This document shows positions 52,537-62,610 of a DNA stretch of 64,000 nt, in pieces. The stretch comes from Azospirillum sp. TSO22-1. Lineage in GTDB: Bacteria > Pseudomonadota > Alphaproteobacteria > Azospirillales > Azospirillaceae. The stretch spans positions 39,496 through 103,495 of the forward strand of contig NZ_LGQZ01000072.1 in NCBI RefSeq assembly GCF_003116015.1, written 5' to 3'. A program made the translations under genes and the position numbers. The notes under the pieces were generated by a model that saw nothing but the letters and a program-made list of their open reading frames with translations, was not told the DNA's origin and did not search any database. How positions within the stretch are numbered: position 1 is the first letter of the stretch; each line of letters starts with the position of its first letter.

Positions 52537-55500
52537 TCACTCCGCCGGCGCCAGCCGGTGCCGCGCGCCGCGGCGCTGCGCCAGCCGTTCCAGCGCCAGA
52601 TAGACCACCGGCGTGGTGTAGAGCGTCAAAATCTGGCTGACGATCAGCCCGCCCATGATGGCGATGCCCAGCGGCCGGCGCAGCTCGCCCCCCGTGCCGT
52701 AGTCGAACGCCAGCGGCACGGCGCCGAGCAGCGCCGCGAAGGTCGTCATCATGATCGGGCGGAAGCGCACCAGCGCCGCCTCGCGGATCGCCTCGAAGGG
52801 GGGCAGGCCGCGCTCGCGCTCCGCCTCCAGGGCGAAGTCGATCATCATGATGGCGTTCTTCTTGACGATGCCGATCAGCAGCACGATGCCGATCATCGCC
52901 ACGATGGACAGGTCCTGCCCGGCCAGCACCAGCGCCAGCAGCGCCCCCAGCCCGGCCGAGGGCAGCGTCGACAGGATGGTCAGCGGGTGCAGCGTGCTCT
53001 CGTACAGCACGCCCAGCACGATGTAGACTGTGATCAGCGCCGCCAGGATCAGCAAAGGCTGGGTGGACAGCGAGTCGCGGAACGCCTTGGCGTTGCCGGC
53101 GAAGCCGCCGCGCACGGTGGGCGGCATGCCGATCTCCTCCGCCGCCTGGCGCACCGCGACGGTGGCCTCGCCCAGCGAGACGCCGGGGGCGAGGTTGAAG
53201 GACAGGTTCGCCACCGGGAACTGCCCCTGGTGCTGCACCGAGAGCGGCGCCGACAGCGTCTCGAACCGCGCCAGCGCCGCCAGCGGCACCATGCGGCCGT
53301 CGCGCGCCTTGACGAACACCCGGTTCAGCCCGTCCGGCCCCTGCTGCTGCGTCGGGTCCACCTCCAGCACCACGTGGTGCTGGTTCTGCATGGCGTACAT
53401 GGTGGAGACCTGCCGCTGCCCGAAGGAATCGTAGAGCGCCGCGTCCACGTCCTGCAACGCCACGCCCAGGCGCGAGGCGGCGTCGCGGTCGATGGTGACC
53501 ATGGAGCGCAGCCCGCCGTTCTGCTGGTCGTTGCCGACGTCGCGCAGCTCCGGCACGGTGCGCAGCTTGGCGACCAGCCGCGGCGCCCAGGCGTTCAGCT
53601 CGGACAGGTCGGTGTCCTGCAGGGCGTAGAGGTACTGCGACTGGCCGGTGCGCCCGCCGATGCGGATGTCCGACACCGGCTGCAGGAACAGCCGCACCCC
53701 CTGCACGTGCTGGGTGCGGCCGCGCAGGCGGTTGATCACCGCGTCGATGGGATCGCGCTCGGTCTGCGGCTTCAGCGTCACGAACAGCCGGCCGGTGCTG
53801 CCCGACATGCCGCCGCCGATGAAGGAGCCGACACCCTCCACCGCCGGGTCGCCGGCCACCGCCTCCTGGATGGCGCGCTGGCGGGCCAGCATGGCCTGGA
53901 ACGAGATGTCCGGCGGCGCGTCGGTGGTGCCGAACAGCAGGCCGGTGTCCTGCTGCGGGAAGAAGCCCTTGGGAATCGCGGTGTAGAGCCAGACGCTGGC
54001 CGCCACGGTGGCCGCGGTCGCCAGCAGCATCACCGCCCGGTGCAGCAGCACCCAGTCCAGCCCGGCGGCGTAGGCGCGGTGCACGGCGTCCCAGCCACGT
54101 TCCAGGAGGCGGGAGAACAGGCCGGGCGGCCCGCGCTCCGCCTCGGCGCGCAGCAGCCGGGCGCACATCATCGGCGTCAGCGTCAGCGACACGAAGGCCG
54201 AGACGCCGATAGCGACCGACAGCGTCACCGCGAACTCGCGGAAATAGCGGCCGATGATGCCGCCCATGAACAGGATCGGGATGAACACGGCGACCAGCGA
54301 CAGGCTGATGGAGACCACGGTGAACGCCACCTGCCGGGCGCCCTTCACCGCGGCGGCCAGGGGCTGCATGCCCTCCTCGATGTGGCGGACGACGTTCTCG
54401 ACCACGACGATGGCGTCGTCCACCACGAAGCCGACCGAGATGGTCAGCGCCATCAGCGACAGATTGTCGAGGCTGTAGCCGCAGGCCCACATGGCGGCGA
54501 AGGTGCCGGCCAGCGACAGCGGCACCGCGGCGGCCGGGATCAGCGTCGCCGAGACGCGGCGCAGGAACAGGAACATCACCATCACCACCAGCGCGACGGT
54601 CAGCGCCAGGGTGAACTGCACGTCGCGGATCGAGGCGCGGATGGTCGGCGTGCGGTCGGTGCGCACCGACACCTGCACGCCCGGCGGCAGCCAGCGCTCC
54701 AGCTGCGGCAGCTCGGCGTAGACGCGGTCGACCGTCTCCACCACGTTGGAGCCGGTCTGCTTCTGCACCTGCACCAGCACGGCGCGCCGGCCGTTGTACC
54801 AGGCGGCGACGCGGGCGTTCTCGGTGGCGTCGATCACCGAGGCCACGGCGGAGAGGCGCACCACGGCGCCGCCCTTCTCGGCGACGATCAGGTTGCGGTA
54901 GGCCTCGGCGCCGAACAGCTGGTCGTCGGCGCCGATGGCCCAGCTGTCGCGCTCGCCGTCGAAGCTGCCTTTCGGCGCGTTGGCGTTGGCCTGCGAGATG
55001 GCGGCGCGCACGTCCTCGAGGCTGAGGCCCATGGAGGCCAGCGCCGCGGCGTTGGCGCGCACCCGCACGGCGGACTTCTCGGCACCGCTGATGCTGACCT
55101 GGGAGACGCCCTCGATCTGCGACAGGCGCTGGCCGATGACCGTGTCGGCGAGGTTGAAGACCTCGCCCGGCGCCAGCGTGTCGGAGGTCACCGCCAGCAC
55201 CAGCACCGGCGCGTCGGCCGGGTTGACCCGGCGCATGCGCGGCGGGTTGGGCAGCTCCTTCGGCAGGTCGCCGCCGGCCGCGTTGATGGCCGCCTGCACG
55301 TCGCGCGACGCCGCCTCGATGTCGCGGCCGAGGTCGAACTGGACGACGACCGAGGTGGAGCCCAGCGTGCTGTTGGAGGTGATCTCCGTCACGTCGGCGA
55401 TGCGGGCCAGCCGGCGCTCCAGCGGCGTCGCGACGGTGGAGGCCATGATCTCCGGGCTGGCGCCGGGCAGCGAGGCGGAGACGACGATGGTCGGGAACTC

Positions 55501-55620
55501 CACCTGCGGCAGCGAGGCCACCGGCAGGAACCGATAGGCGACGATCCCCAGCAGCAGCATCCCCACCATCAAGAGCGAGGTGCCCACCGGCCGGTGGATG
55601 AAGGGGGTGGAGAGGCCCAT
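52537..55620 (-). CDS. RND efflux permease, MdtC-like
   Basis: 1027 residues of the AcrB/MdtC hydrophobe/amphiphile efflux family. It has twelve membrane helices, two large periplasmic loops, the proton-relay pair in VDDAIVVVENVVRHIEEG, and FPILFMGG-type helix ends (AVFIPILFMGGIIGRYFREFA). It starts four bp after the MdtB-like gene. In MdtABC pumps the B and C subunits form a mixed trimer. The substrate is not evident; bile salts, flavonoids and metals are known for relatives. Confidence 0.9.
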   Translation of the reverse strand: MGLSTPFIHRPVGTSLLMVGMLLLGIVAYRFLPVASLPQVEFPTIVVSASLPGASPEIMASTVATPLERRLARIADVTEITSNSTLGSTSVVVQFDLGRDIEAASRDVQAAINAAGGDLPKELPNPPRMRRVNPADAPVLVLAVTSDTLAPGEVFNLADTVIGQRLSQIEGVSQVSISGAEKSAVRVRANAAALASMGLSLEDVRAAISQANANAPKGSFDGERDSWAIGADDQLFGAEAYRNLIVAEKGGAVVRLSAVASVIDATENARVAAWYNGRRAVLVQVQKQTGSNVVETVDRVYAELPQLERWLPPGVQVSVRTDRTPTIRASIRDVQFTLALTVALVVMVMFLFLRRVSATLIPAAAVPLSLAGTFAAMWACGYSLDNLSLMALTISVGFVVDDAIVVVENVVRHIEEGMQPLAAAVKGARQVAFTVVSISLSLVAVFIPILFMGGIIGRYFREFAVTLSVAIGVSAFVSLTLTPMMCARLLRAEAERGPPGLFSRLLERGWDAVHRAYAAGLDWVLLHRAVMLLATAATVAASVWLYTAIPKGFFPQQDTGLLFGTTDAPPDISFQAMLARQRAIQEAVAGDPAVEGVGSFIGGGMSGSTGRLFVTLKPQTERDPIDAVINRLRGRTQHVQGVRLFLQPVSDIRIGGRTGQSQYLYALQDTDLSELNAWAPRLVAKLRTVPELRDVGNDQQNGGLRSMVTIDRDAASRLGVALQDVDAALYDSFGQRQVSTMYAMQNQHHVVLEVDPTQQQGPDGLNRVFVKARDGRMVPLAALARFETLSAPLSVQHQGQFPVANLSFNLAPGVSLGEATVAVRQAAEEIGMPPTVRGGFAGNAKAFRDSLSTQPLLILAALITVYIVLGVLYESTLHPLTILSTLPSAGLGALLALVLAGQDLSIVAMIGIVLLIGIVKKNAIMMIDFALEAERERGLPPFEAIREAALVRFRPIMMTTFAALLGAVPLAFDYGTGGELRRPLGIAIMGGLIVSQILTLYTTPVVYLALERLAQRRGARHRLAPAE

Positions 55621-55624
55621 GGCG

Positions 55625-58600
55625 CTACTCCGCCGGCTTGTGCGCGGCGTCAGGGAGCTCCTCGGCGCGGCGCCCGCCCTTCAGCCACGCGCCCAGCCGG
55701 TCCATGTACAGGTAGACCACCGGCGTGGTGTAGAGCGTCAGGACTTGGCTCAGCAGCAGCCCGCCGACGATGGCGATGCCGAGCGGCCGGCGCAGCTCCG
55801 AGCCCGTGCCGTGCTCCAGCGCCAGCGGCAGGGCGCCCAGGAGTGCCGCGAAGGTCGTCATCATGATTGGCCGGAAGCGCAGCAGCGACGCCTCGTAGAT
55901 CGACCGTTCCGGCGGCAGCCCGCGCTCGCGCTCAGCGTCGAGCGCGAAGTCGATCATCATGATGGCGTTCTTCTTGACGATGCCGATCAGCAGCACGATG
56001 CCGACCAGCGCGATCAGCGACAAATCGTGCCCGGTCGCCATCAGCGCCAGCAGCGCGCCGATGCCGGCGGAGGGCAGCGTGGAGAGGATGGTGATCGGGT
56101 GGATCGTGCTCTCGTACAGGATGCCCAGCACGATGTAGACGGCGACCACCGCGGCGAGGATCAGCCAGGGCTGGCTGGCCAGCGAGGAGCGGAACTCGGC
56201 CGCCGTGCCGGTGAAGGTGGCGGACACGGTGTCGGGGAAGCCGATCTCCGCCTGTGCCTCCTGAATCGCCTGCACCGCGTGGCCGAGCGAGGCCCCGGCC
56301 GCCACGTTGAAGGATAGCGTCACCGACGGGAACTGCCCTTGGTGGGTGACGACCAGCGGGGCGGTGGTGCGCTCCACCGTCACCAGGGTGTTGAGCGGCA
56401 CCGCTTGGCCCGTCTGCGCCTTCACGTAGATCTTGGACAGCGAGTCCGGGTCCATCTGGAACCCCGGCTCGACCTCCAGGATGACGCGGTACTGGTTGGT
56501 CTGCGTGTAGATGGTGGAGACCTGCCGCTGCCCGAAGGCGTCGTACAGCGTGTCGTCAATGGCCTGCGGCAGCACGCGCAGCCGCGACGCGGCGTCGCGG
56601 TCGATGCGCAGGAACACCTGCAAGCCGTCCGGCTGCTGGTCGCTTGCCACGTCGGCCAGCTCCGGCCGGGCGCGCAGCGCGGCGAGCAGGCGCGGCGCCC
56701 AGGCGGCCAGTTCCTGCGGGTCGGGGTCCTGCAGGACGTACTGGAACTGTGTGCGGCTGACCCGGGCGTCGGTCTGCACGTCCTGCACCGCCTGCATGAA
56801 CAGCGACACGCCCTCCAGGTTCGCCGTGGCGGCGCGCAGGCGGGCGACGATCTCCTCGGCCGAGGACGCCCGCTGGTCGCGCGGCTTCAGCGCGATGGTC
56901 AGGCGGCCGGTGTTGTTGGTGGCGTTCACCGTGCCGGCGCCGACGAAGCTCGCCACCCCCGCCACGTCCGGGTCGCGGCCGACGACCTCCGCCACCGCGC
57001 GCTGCTTCTCGCCCATGGCGCGGAAGGAGATGGACGGGGCGGCGTCGGTGACGCCGATGATGACGCCGGTGTCCTGCTGCGGCAGGAAGCCCTTGGGCAC
57101 CGCGTCGTACAGGTACAGCGTGCCGGCCAGCGTCAGCACCGCCACCAGCAGCGTCGCCGGCTGGTGGCGCAGCACGACGCGCAGGGAGGCGGCGTAGCCG
57201 TCGAGCGCCGCGTCGAAGGCCCGCTCGCTCCAGCGGAACAGATGGCCTTTCTCGCCGGTGTCGCGCTTCAGCAGGCGGGCGCACATCATCGGCGTCAGGG
57301 TCAGCGACACGATGGCCGAGACCACCACGGCGATCGACAGCGTGATGGCGAACTCGCGGAACAGCCGCCCGACCACGCCGCCCATGAACAGCAGCGGGAT
57401 GAACACCGCGATCAGCGACACCGTCAGCGACACCACGGTGAAGCCGATCTGCCGGGCGCCCTTCAGCGCCGCGTCGAGCGGCCGGTCGCCCTCCTCGATG
57501 TAGCGGACGATGTTCTCGATCATCACGATGGCGTCGTCGACGACGAAGCCCGAGGCGATGGTCAGCGCCATCAGCGACAGATTGTCGAGGCTGAAGCCGC
57601 ACAGCGCCATGACGCCGAAGGTGCCGATCAGCGACAGCGGCAGCGCCGCCGCCGGGATCATCGTCGCCCACGCCTTGCGCAGGAACAGGAAGATGGTCAG
57701 CACCACCAGCGCCGCGGTCAGCACCAGGGTGAACTGCACGTCGCGCACCGAGGCGCGGATGGTGTCGGTGCGGTCGGTCAGCACCGAGACGCGGATCTGC
57801 GGCGGGATCGCGGTCTGGAGCTGGGGCAGCAGCTCCTTGATGCGGTCGACCGTCTCGATGATGTTGGCGCCGGGCTGGCGCTGGATGTTCAGCAGCACAG
57901 CCGGCTTGCCGTCGTGCCACGCGGCCAGCCGCGTGTTCTCCACCGAATCCACCACCGCGCCGATGTCCTGTAGCCGCACCGGCGCGCCGTTGCGGTAGGC
58001 GACGATGATCGGCCGGTAGGAGGAGGCGGATGCCATCTGGTCGTTGGCGCCGATGGAGAAGGCCTGCCGCGGGCCGTCGAAGCTGCCCTTGGGCGCGTTG
58101 ACGTTGGCCTGGGTGATGGTGGTGCGCACGTCCTCCATGGTCAGGCCGAGGCCGGCGACCGCCGCCGGGTTGATCTGCACGCGCACGGCCGGCCGCAGCC
58201 CGCCCTCGATGCCGACGTAGCCGACGCCGTCCACCTGGGACAGCTTCTGCGCCAGCAGCGTGTCGGCGGCGTCCGACACCACCTCCAGCGGCAGGCTGTC
58301 GGAGCTGAGCGCCAGCACCATCACCGGCGTGTCGGCCGGGTTGACCTTGGAGTAGGTGGGCGGGTTCGGCAGCCCCTTGGGCAGGCCGCCGGCCGCGGCG
58401 CTGATCGCCGACTGCACGTCCTGCGCCGCCGCGTCGATGTTGCGGCTGAGGCTGAACTGCAAGGCGATGGTCGACACCCCGAAGGAGCTGGTGGAGATCA
58501 TCGAGCTGAGCCCGGCGATCTGCCCCAGTTGCCGTTCCAGCGGCGCGGTGACCGACGAGGCGATGACGTCCGGGCTGGCGCCCGGCAACTGCGTCGTCAC

Positions 58601-58738
58601 CTGCACGGTGGGGAAGTCCACCGTGGGCAGCGACGACACCGGCAGCATCCGGTACCCCAGCAGGCCCAGCAGCACCACCGCCACCATCAGCAGCGAGGTG
58701 GCGACCGGCCGCAGGATGAAGGGGGCGGAGATGTTCAT
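55625..58738 (-). CDS. RND efflux permease, MdtB-like
   Basis: 1037 residues, paralogous to the downstream permease (same helix layout, VDDAIVMIENIVRYIEEGDRPL and PIMMTTFAALLGALPLALEHGTG). The ATG at 58738 overlaps the stop of the membrane-fusion protein gene by four bases. The longer open frame upstream is shadow of that gene. Confidence 0.9.
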   Translation of the reverse strand: MNISAPFILRPVATSLLMVAVVLLGLLGYRMLPVSSLPTVDFPTVQVTTQLPGASPDVIASSVTAPLERQLGQIAGLSSMISTSSFGVSTIALQFSLSRNIDAAAQDVQSAISAAAGGLPKGLPNPPTYSKVNPADTPVMVLALSSDSLPLEVVSDAADTLLAQKLSQVDGVGYVGIEGGLRPAVRVQINPAAVAGLGLTMEDVRTTITQANVNAPKGSFDGPRQAFSIGANDQMASASSYRPIIVAYRNGAPVRLQDIGAVVDSVENTRLAAWHDGKPAVLLNIQRQPGANIIETVDRIKELLPQLQTAIPPQIRVSVLTDRTDTIRASVRDVQFTLVLTAALVVLTIFLFLRKAWATMIPAAALPLSLIGTFGVMALCGFSLDNLSLMALTIASGFVVDDAIVMIENIVRYIEEGDRPLDAALKGARQIGFTVVSLTVSLIAVFIPLLFMGGVVGRLFREFAITLSIAVVVSAIVSLTLTPMMCARLLKRDTGEKGHLFRWSERAFDAALDGYAASLRVVLRHQPATLLVAVLTLAGTLYLYDAVPKGFLPQQDTGVIIGVTDAAPSISFRAMGEKQRAVAEVVGRDPDVAGVASFVGAGTVNATNNTGRLTIALKPRDQRASSAEEIVARLRAATANLEGVSLFMQAVQDVQTDARVSRTQFQYVLQDPDPQELAAWAPRLLAALRARPELADVASDQQPDGLQVFLRIDRDAASRLRVLPQAIDDTLYDAFGQRQVSTIYTQTNQYRVILEVEPGFQMDPDSLSKIYVKAQTGQAVPLNTLVTVERTTAPLVVTHQGQFPSVTLSFNVAAGASLGHAVQAIQEAQAEIGFPDTVSATFTGTAAEFRSSLASQPWLILAAVVAVYIVLGILYESTIHPITILSTLPSAGIGALLALMATGHDLSLIALVGIVLLIGIVKKNAIMMIDFALDAERERGLPPERSIYEASLLRFRPIMMTTFAALLGALPLALEHGTGSELRRPLGIAIVGGLLLSQVLTLYTTPVVYLYMDRLGAWLKGGRRAEELPDAAHKPAE

Positions 58739-60015
58739 GGCTGCGGCGCCGGTTCGCGGTTCTGGCCGCGGTTCGGATCGCGGTTCGGGCGGCCGTTCCC
58801 GCTGCTTTCGCCCCGCTCGCGGCGGCGCTCGCGCGGCTGGTCGCCGGCGGCCGCGGGCGGCGGGGCGTTGCCCGCAGCGGCTTCCGTCGCCGTCACCTTG
58901 GCGCCGGGCTGCAGGCGGTACTGGCCGTCCACCACCACGCGCTCGCCGGGATTCAGCCCCTCGTCGATCAGGGCGCGGGTGTCCTCGCTGCGTGCGACCT
59001 TGACGGGGCGTTGCTCGACCGTCTGGTCCTCCTTGACGACGTAGGCGTAGGTGCCCTGCGGCCCGCGCTGCACCACCGAGGCCGGCACCACCGTGCCCCC
59101 CTTGCGCACCGCCGCCAGCAGGCGGACGTTGACGAACTGTCCCGGCCACAGCCGCTGCGGCTCGTTGGGGAAGACGGCCTTGAGGCGCACCGTGCCGGTG
59201 CCCGTGTCGATCTGGTTGTCGACCACCGCCAGCGTCCCCTCGCCGAGCGGCGCCCGCCCGGCGCGGTCGAGCGCCACGACCTTGACCGGCCCCGCCGCCT
59301 GCGCGTCGAGCACCTGGGGCAGCGCCTGCTCCGGCAGGGTGAACAGCACGGCGATCGGCTGCACCTGGGTGATGGTGGCCAGCCCGTTCTGGTCGGATGC
59401 GCGGACGATGTTGCCCTGGTCGACGCCGCGGATGCCGATCCGCCCGCCGATGGGCGCGGTGATCGTGGTGTAGCCCAGCTGCACCTTGACCGTTTCGATC
59501 GCTGCATCGTCGGAGCGGACCAGCGCTTCGAACTGCGCGACCTGGGCGCGCTGGGTGTCCACCGTCTGCTTGGAGGCGTACTCGCGCAGGTTCAGGTTGC
59601 GCTCCAGGTCGCGCCGGGCGTTGGCGAGCTGCGCCTCGTCCTGCGCCTTCTTGGCCTCGGCCTGGGCGAGCTGGGCCTGCAAGGGGCGCGGGTCGATGCG
59701 GGCCAGCACATCGCCGGCCTTGACCGTCTGCCCCTCGGTGAAGGCGACCTGCTGCAGCTCGCCGTCCACGCGTACGCGCACGGTGACGCTGTTGAAGGCC
59801 TGCACGGTGCCGATGCCGTCCAGCCAGATCGGCACGTCCTCGCGCCCGACGGTGCCGGCCACCACCGGCACCGGTCCGCCGAAGGCCCGTCGCCCCCCGG
59901 CCGCGGCCGGGCCGCCCTGCGGCTGTGCCAGCCGCTCCTGTACGGCATAGCCGACCCCCGCGACGACGAGGGCGACCGTGAGCCCGGCGACGGCCGGTTT
60001 CCAGCGGATGATCAT
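58735..60015 (-). CDS. RND membrane-fusion protein, MdtA-like
   Basis: 426 residues. It has an N-terminal membrane anchor (VAGLTVALVVAGVGYAVQERL), a lipoyl half-motif (VKAGDVLARIDPRPLQAQLAQ), an alpha-hairpin (about 120-190) and a beta-barrel with GNIVRASDQNGLATI. The C-terminus is low-complexity Arg/Asn/Pro/Gly. It is first gene of the pump operon and the periplasmic adaptor. A TolC-type outer membrane channel is not in the window. Confidence 0.89.
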   Translation of the reverse strand: MIIRWKPAVAGLTVALVVAGVGYAVQERLAQPQGGPAAAGGRRAFGGPVPVVAGTVGREDVPIWLDGIGTVQAFNSVTVRVRVDGELQQVAFTEGQTVKAGDVLARIDPRPLQAQLAQAEAKKAQDEAQLANARRDLERNLNLREYASKQTVDTQRAQVAQFEALVRSDDAAIETVKVQLGYTTITAPIGGRIGIRGVDQGNIVRASDQNGLATITQVQPIAVLFTLPEQALPQVLDAQAAGPVKVVALDRAGRAPLGEGTLAVVDNQIDTGTGTVRLKAVFPNEPQRLWPGQFVNVRLLAAVRKGGTVVPASVVQRGPQGTYAYVVKEDQTVEQRPVKVARSEDTRALIDEGLNPGERVVVDGQYRLQPGAKVTATEAAAGNAPPPAAAGDQPRERRRERGESSGNGRPNRDPNRGQNREPAPQP

Positions 60016-60100
60016 GGGGCGGGCGGTGGCGGATGGTTGTGGTCTACCCCCTTGTACGGGCCGCCCGCCCCGATCCGTCGCGGGAATCGCAGGGGCGCGC

Positions 60101-60835
60101 CTACGCCGGATTCCCCTTCCGTGCGGTGCGCCGCCTGGTGCCGGGGGTTTCCGCATTGAACAGCTGGCCCTGCGCGTTCCGGATGTGGGTCTGCATGGCC
60201 GCGCGTGCCGCCTTGGCGTTGCGGCTCCGCAGCGCGTCCAGGATGGCCCGGTGGTCGGCGCACATGCTGCGGGCGATGGCGTTCCCGGAATACTGCTCCT
60301 CGAACTTGCTGTAATGCGGCGATTGCCGCTTCTTCCACAGAAGGTCGGTGATCTCGACGAACACCGGGTTGCCGGTCATCGCGCCGATCAGTTCATGGAA
60401 GCGCCGGTCGTGGTCGTGGAAGGCGGCCATGCGGTCCACGCTGCCCTCCATCTCCTCGACCAGCCGGGCGATGTCGGCCAGCTGGGCGTCGGTGGCCTTC
60501 CTGGCCGCCAGCGCGGCGATCTCGCCCTCGACTACCTCCCGGGCTTCCATCAGGTCCGCGACGCCGACGCCCTCGTCGTTCGGGACCTCCTCCTGGCTGG
60601 GAAGCCTCTGGGCGACGTACACCCCATGCCCGGTCCGGATCTCCACCCACCCGTTGATCTCCAGCGCGATCAGCGCCTCGCGCACCGACGACCGGCTGAC
60701 CCCCAGCTGCTTCGCCAGGTCGCGTTCCCCGGGCAGCAGCTGGCCCGCCGCGAAGTGCCCGTCGCGGATGTACTGGATCAGCACGTTCGAGATCTGCCGG
60801 TACAGGCGCTCGACCTTGATCGTCGGCAGGTCCAT
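60101..60835 (-). CDS. FadR-family GntR regulator (UxuR/ExuR-like)
   Basis: 244 residues. The winged helix is at about residues 10-75 (LLPGERDLAKQLGVSRSSVREALIALEINGWVEIR). The all-helical FCD effector domain follows (DLMEAREVVEGEIAALAARK, FHDHDRRFHELIGAMTGNPV, DHRAILDALRSRNAKAARAAMQTHI), with the Asp/His metal-binding set. It is divergent from uxuA, so it most likely represses hexuronate use and senses a uronate-derived effector. Confidence 0.87.
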   Translation of the reverse strand: MDLPTIKVERLYRQISNVLIQYIRDGHFAAGQLLPGERDLAKQLGVSRSSVREALIALEINGWVEIRTGHGVYVAQRLPSQEEVPNDEGVGVADLMEAREVVEGEIAALAARKATDAQLADIARLVEEMEGSVDRMAAFHDHDRRFHELIGAMTGNPVFVEITDLLWKKRQSPHYSKFEEQYSGNAIARSMCADHRAILDALRSRNAKAARAAMQTHIRNAQGQLFNAETPGTRRRTARKGNPA

Positions 60836-60968
60836 GGATCGCTACTCCGGAACGGTGGTGGCGCGCGGTACGCATAGGAATGCGTCGGCCGCGGGGGGAG
60901 ATCAAGGCGTTCGGAGCCGTGCGGACGAAACATTCCGCTTGCCCGCGCCGCCCGTGCGGGTGTAGCGT

Positions 60969-61005
60969 GTGGTCCACTGGTCAGGCCAGTAGGCCTGTGG
61001 TCCAC
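60969..61005. promoter_or_regulatory. GntR operators between the regulator and uxuA
   Basis: GTGGTCCAC occurs twice (60969-60977 and 60997-61005), flanking a perfect 15-bp palindrome ACTGGTCAGGCCAGT (60976-60990). TGGT/ACCA-type half sites are the FadR/UxuR style. They lie 56-92 bp upstream of uxuA. Confidence 0.65.
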
Positions 61006-61060
61006 CAGACCGCGGATGCGGGTACCTCCGCTTTCGGGCGTTTTTCCTTGGGGGCAGATC

Positions 61061-62143
61061 ATGAAGATGACGTTCCGGTGGTACGGCGACAGCGACCCGG
61101 TGCCGCTCAGCCACATCCGTCAGATTCCGGGCATGCACGGCATCGTCTCCGCCGTCTACGACGTGCCGGTCGGGGAGCCCTGGCCGGTCGCCAACATCCA
61201 GGCGCTCAAGGACAAGGTCGAGGCGCACGGCCTGACGCTGGACGTCATCGAGAGCGTGCCGGTTCACGAAGACATCAAGCTCGGCAAGCCGTCGCGCGAC
61301 CGCCTCATCGACAACTACTGCACCACGCTGCGCAACCTCGCCCGGTGTGGCATCACGGTGGTCTGCTACAATTTCATGCCGGTGTTCGACTGGACGCGCA
61401 CCGCACTCGACATGCGCCTGCCGGACGGATCAACCACCCTGTCCTTCGACGTCGGGACCGTCGACCGGATCGACGTCAGCCAGGGCATCTCGCTTCCGGG
61501 ATGGGACGCCAGCTACCGTCCGGAGGAGCTTCGGGCGCTGCTCGCCGAATACGCGGCGGTCGATGAGGAGGCGCTGTGGCGGAACCTCGACTGTTTTCTG
61601 AAGCGGGTCATCCCCGTCGCCGCCGAGGCTGGCGTCCGCATGGCCATCCACCCGGACGATCCGCCCCGCCCGATCTTCGGCCTGCCGCGCATCGTGAAGA
61701 ACCGCGACGACCTCGCGCGGCTTCTTGCCATCGTCGACGATCCGGCCAACGGGCTGACGCTGTGCTCGGGCTCGCTGGGGGCGTCCTGCAAGAACGACAT
61801 CCCCGCCATGGTGCGTGAGTTTGCCGGCCGCAAGCGGATCCACTTCGCGCACCTGCGCAACGTCAAGGTCACCGAGGCCGGCGACTTCTATGAGACCAGC
61901 CACCGCTCGGCGGACGGCTCGCTCGACATGGCCGAGATCGTGAAGGCCTATTACGAGGCCGGTTTCGACGGCTACGTCCGACCCGACCACGGCCGCATGA
62001 TCTGGGGCGAGACCGGCAAGCCCGGCTACGGCCTCTACGATCGCGCGCTTGGGGCCGTCTACCTGAACGGCCTGTGGGAAGGCATCGCCAAGGCCGACGG
62101 CGCCCTGCCGGGCGAGCCCGTCCACGACCGCGAGGCGCCGTAA
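61061..62143 (+). CDS. uxuA: Mannonate dehydratase
   Basis: 360 residues, TIM-barrel UxuA. It converts D-mannonate to 2-keto-3-deoxygluconate in glucuronate breakdown and uses Mn2+ or Fe2+. Conserved segments are the N-terminal [36 protein letters not shown] with the metal-binding His, [15 protein letters not shown] with the metal Cys, FAHLRNVK and [14 protein letters not shown]. The ATG at 61061 follows GGGGGCAG. It is the only hexuronate gene in view. Confidence 0.94.
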   Translation: MKMTFRWYGDSDPVPLSHIRQIPGMHGIVSAVYDVPVGEPWPVANIQALKDKVEAHGLTLDVIESVPVHEDIKLGKPSRDRLIDNYCTTLRNLARCGITVVCYNFMPVFDWTRTALDMRLPDGSTTLSFDVGTVDRIDVSQGISLPGWDASYRPEELRALLAEYAAVDEEALWRNLDCFLKRVIPVAAEAGVRMAIHPDDPPRPIFGLPRIVKNRDDLARLLAIVDDPANGLTLCSGSLGASCKNDIPAMVREFAGRKRIHFAHLRNVKVTEAGDFYETSHRSADGSLDMAEIVKAYYEAGFDGYVRPDHGRMIWGETGKPGYGLYDRALGAVYLNGLWEGIAKADGALPGEPVHDREAP

Positions 62144-62164
62144 GCCGGTATCTCCGGCGGCCGC

Positions 62165-62599
62165 TCAGTGGTCGTAGTCGCCCTGGCCGGCCAGCCGGTG
62201 GCAGGCCTCGCAGTTGGCCTTGGAGCCGACCTCCTTGCGGCGCCAGACATCGGCGCGGAAGTCGTGCTCGTGCAGCCACCAGCGCTGTTCGCTGATGCGC
62301 AGCAGCCGTCCGTCGCCGCGCCCGGCGTTGCGCGTCAGGTAGGCCCGGATGTCGGCGGCCACCGCGTCGGGCAGGGTGGCCTTGTCGCCGAAGTGGTCGG
62401 CCAGCCCATCCATCACGCGGTTCCAGCTGGCCGCCGGCAGCAGCCCGGGCTGGTAGGCCATGTGGCACTCGCCACACTCCTTCTGCGTGGCGGCATGGGC
62501 GACGGGCAGCACGCGCTCCATCTCGTCGGCCCATGCGGTGGCGGTGGCGAGCAGGAGGACGGCGGTGGCGATGTGCAGGCGTACGGGGCGCAGGGACAT
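62165..62599 (-). CDS. Diheme cytochrome c (DHC type)
   Basis: 144 residues with a signal peptide (VRLHIATAVLLLATATAWA) and two CxxCH heme sites, CGECH and CEACH, near the two ends of the mature protein. This is the DHC layout, the electron donor partner of SHP. The start at 62599 has AAGGAG upstream. It is convergent with uxuA and last of a four-gene set. Confidence 0.83.
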   Translation of the reverse strand: MSLRPVRLHIATAVLLLATATAWADEMERVLPVAHAATQKECGECHMAYQPGLLPAASWNRVMDGLADHFGDKATLPDAVAADIRAYLTRNAGRGDGRLLRISEQRWWLHEHDFRADVWRRKEVGSKANCEACHRLAGQGDYDH

Positions 62600-62610
62600 G
62601 GCGGACTCCT

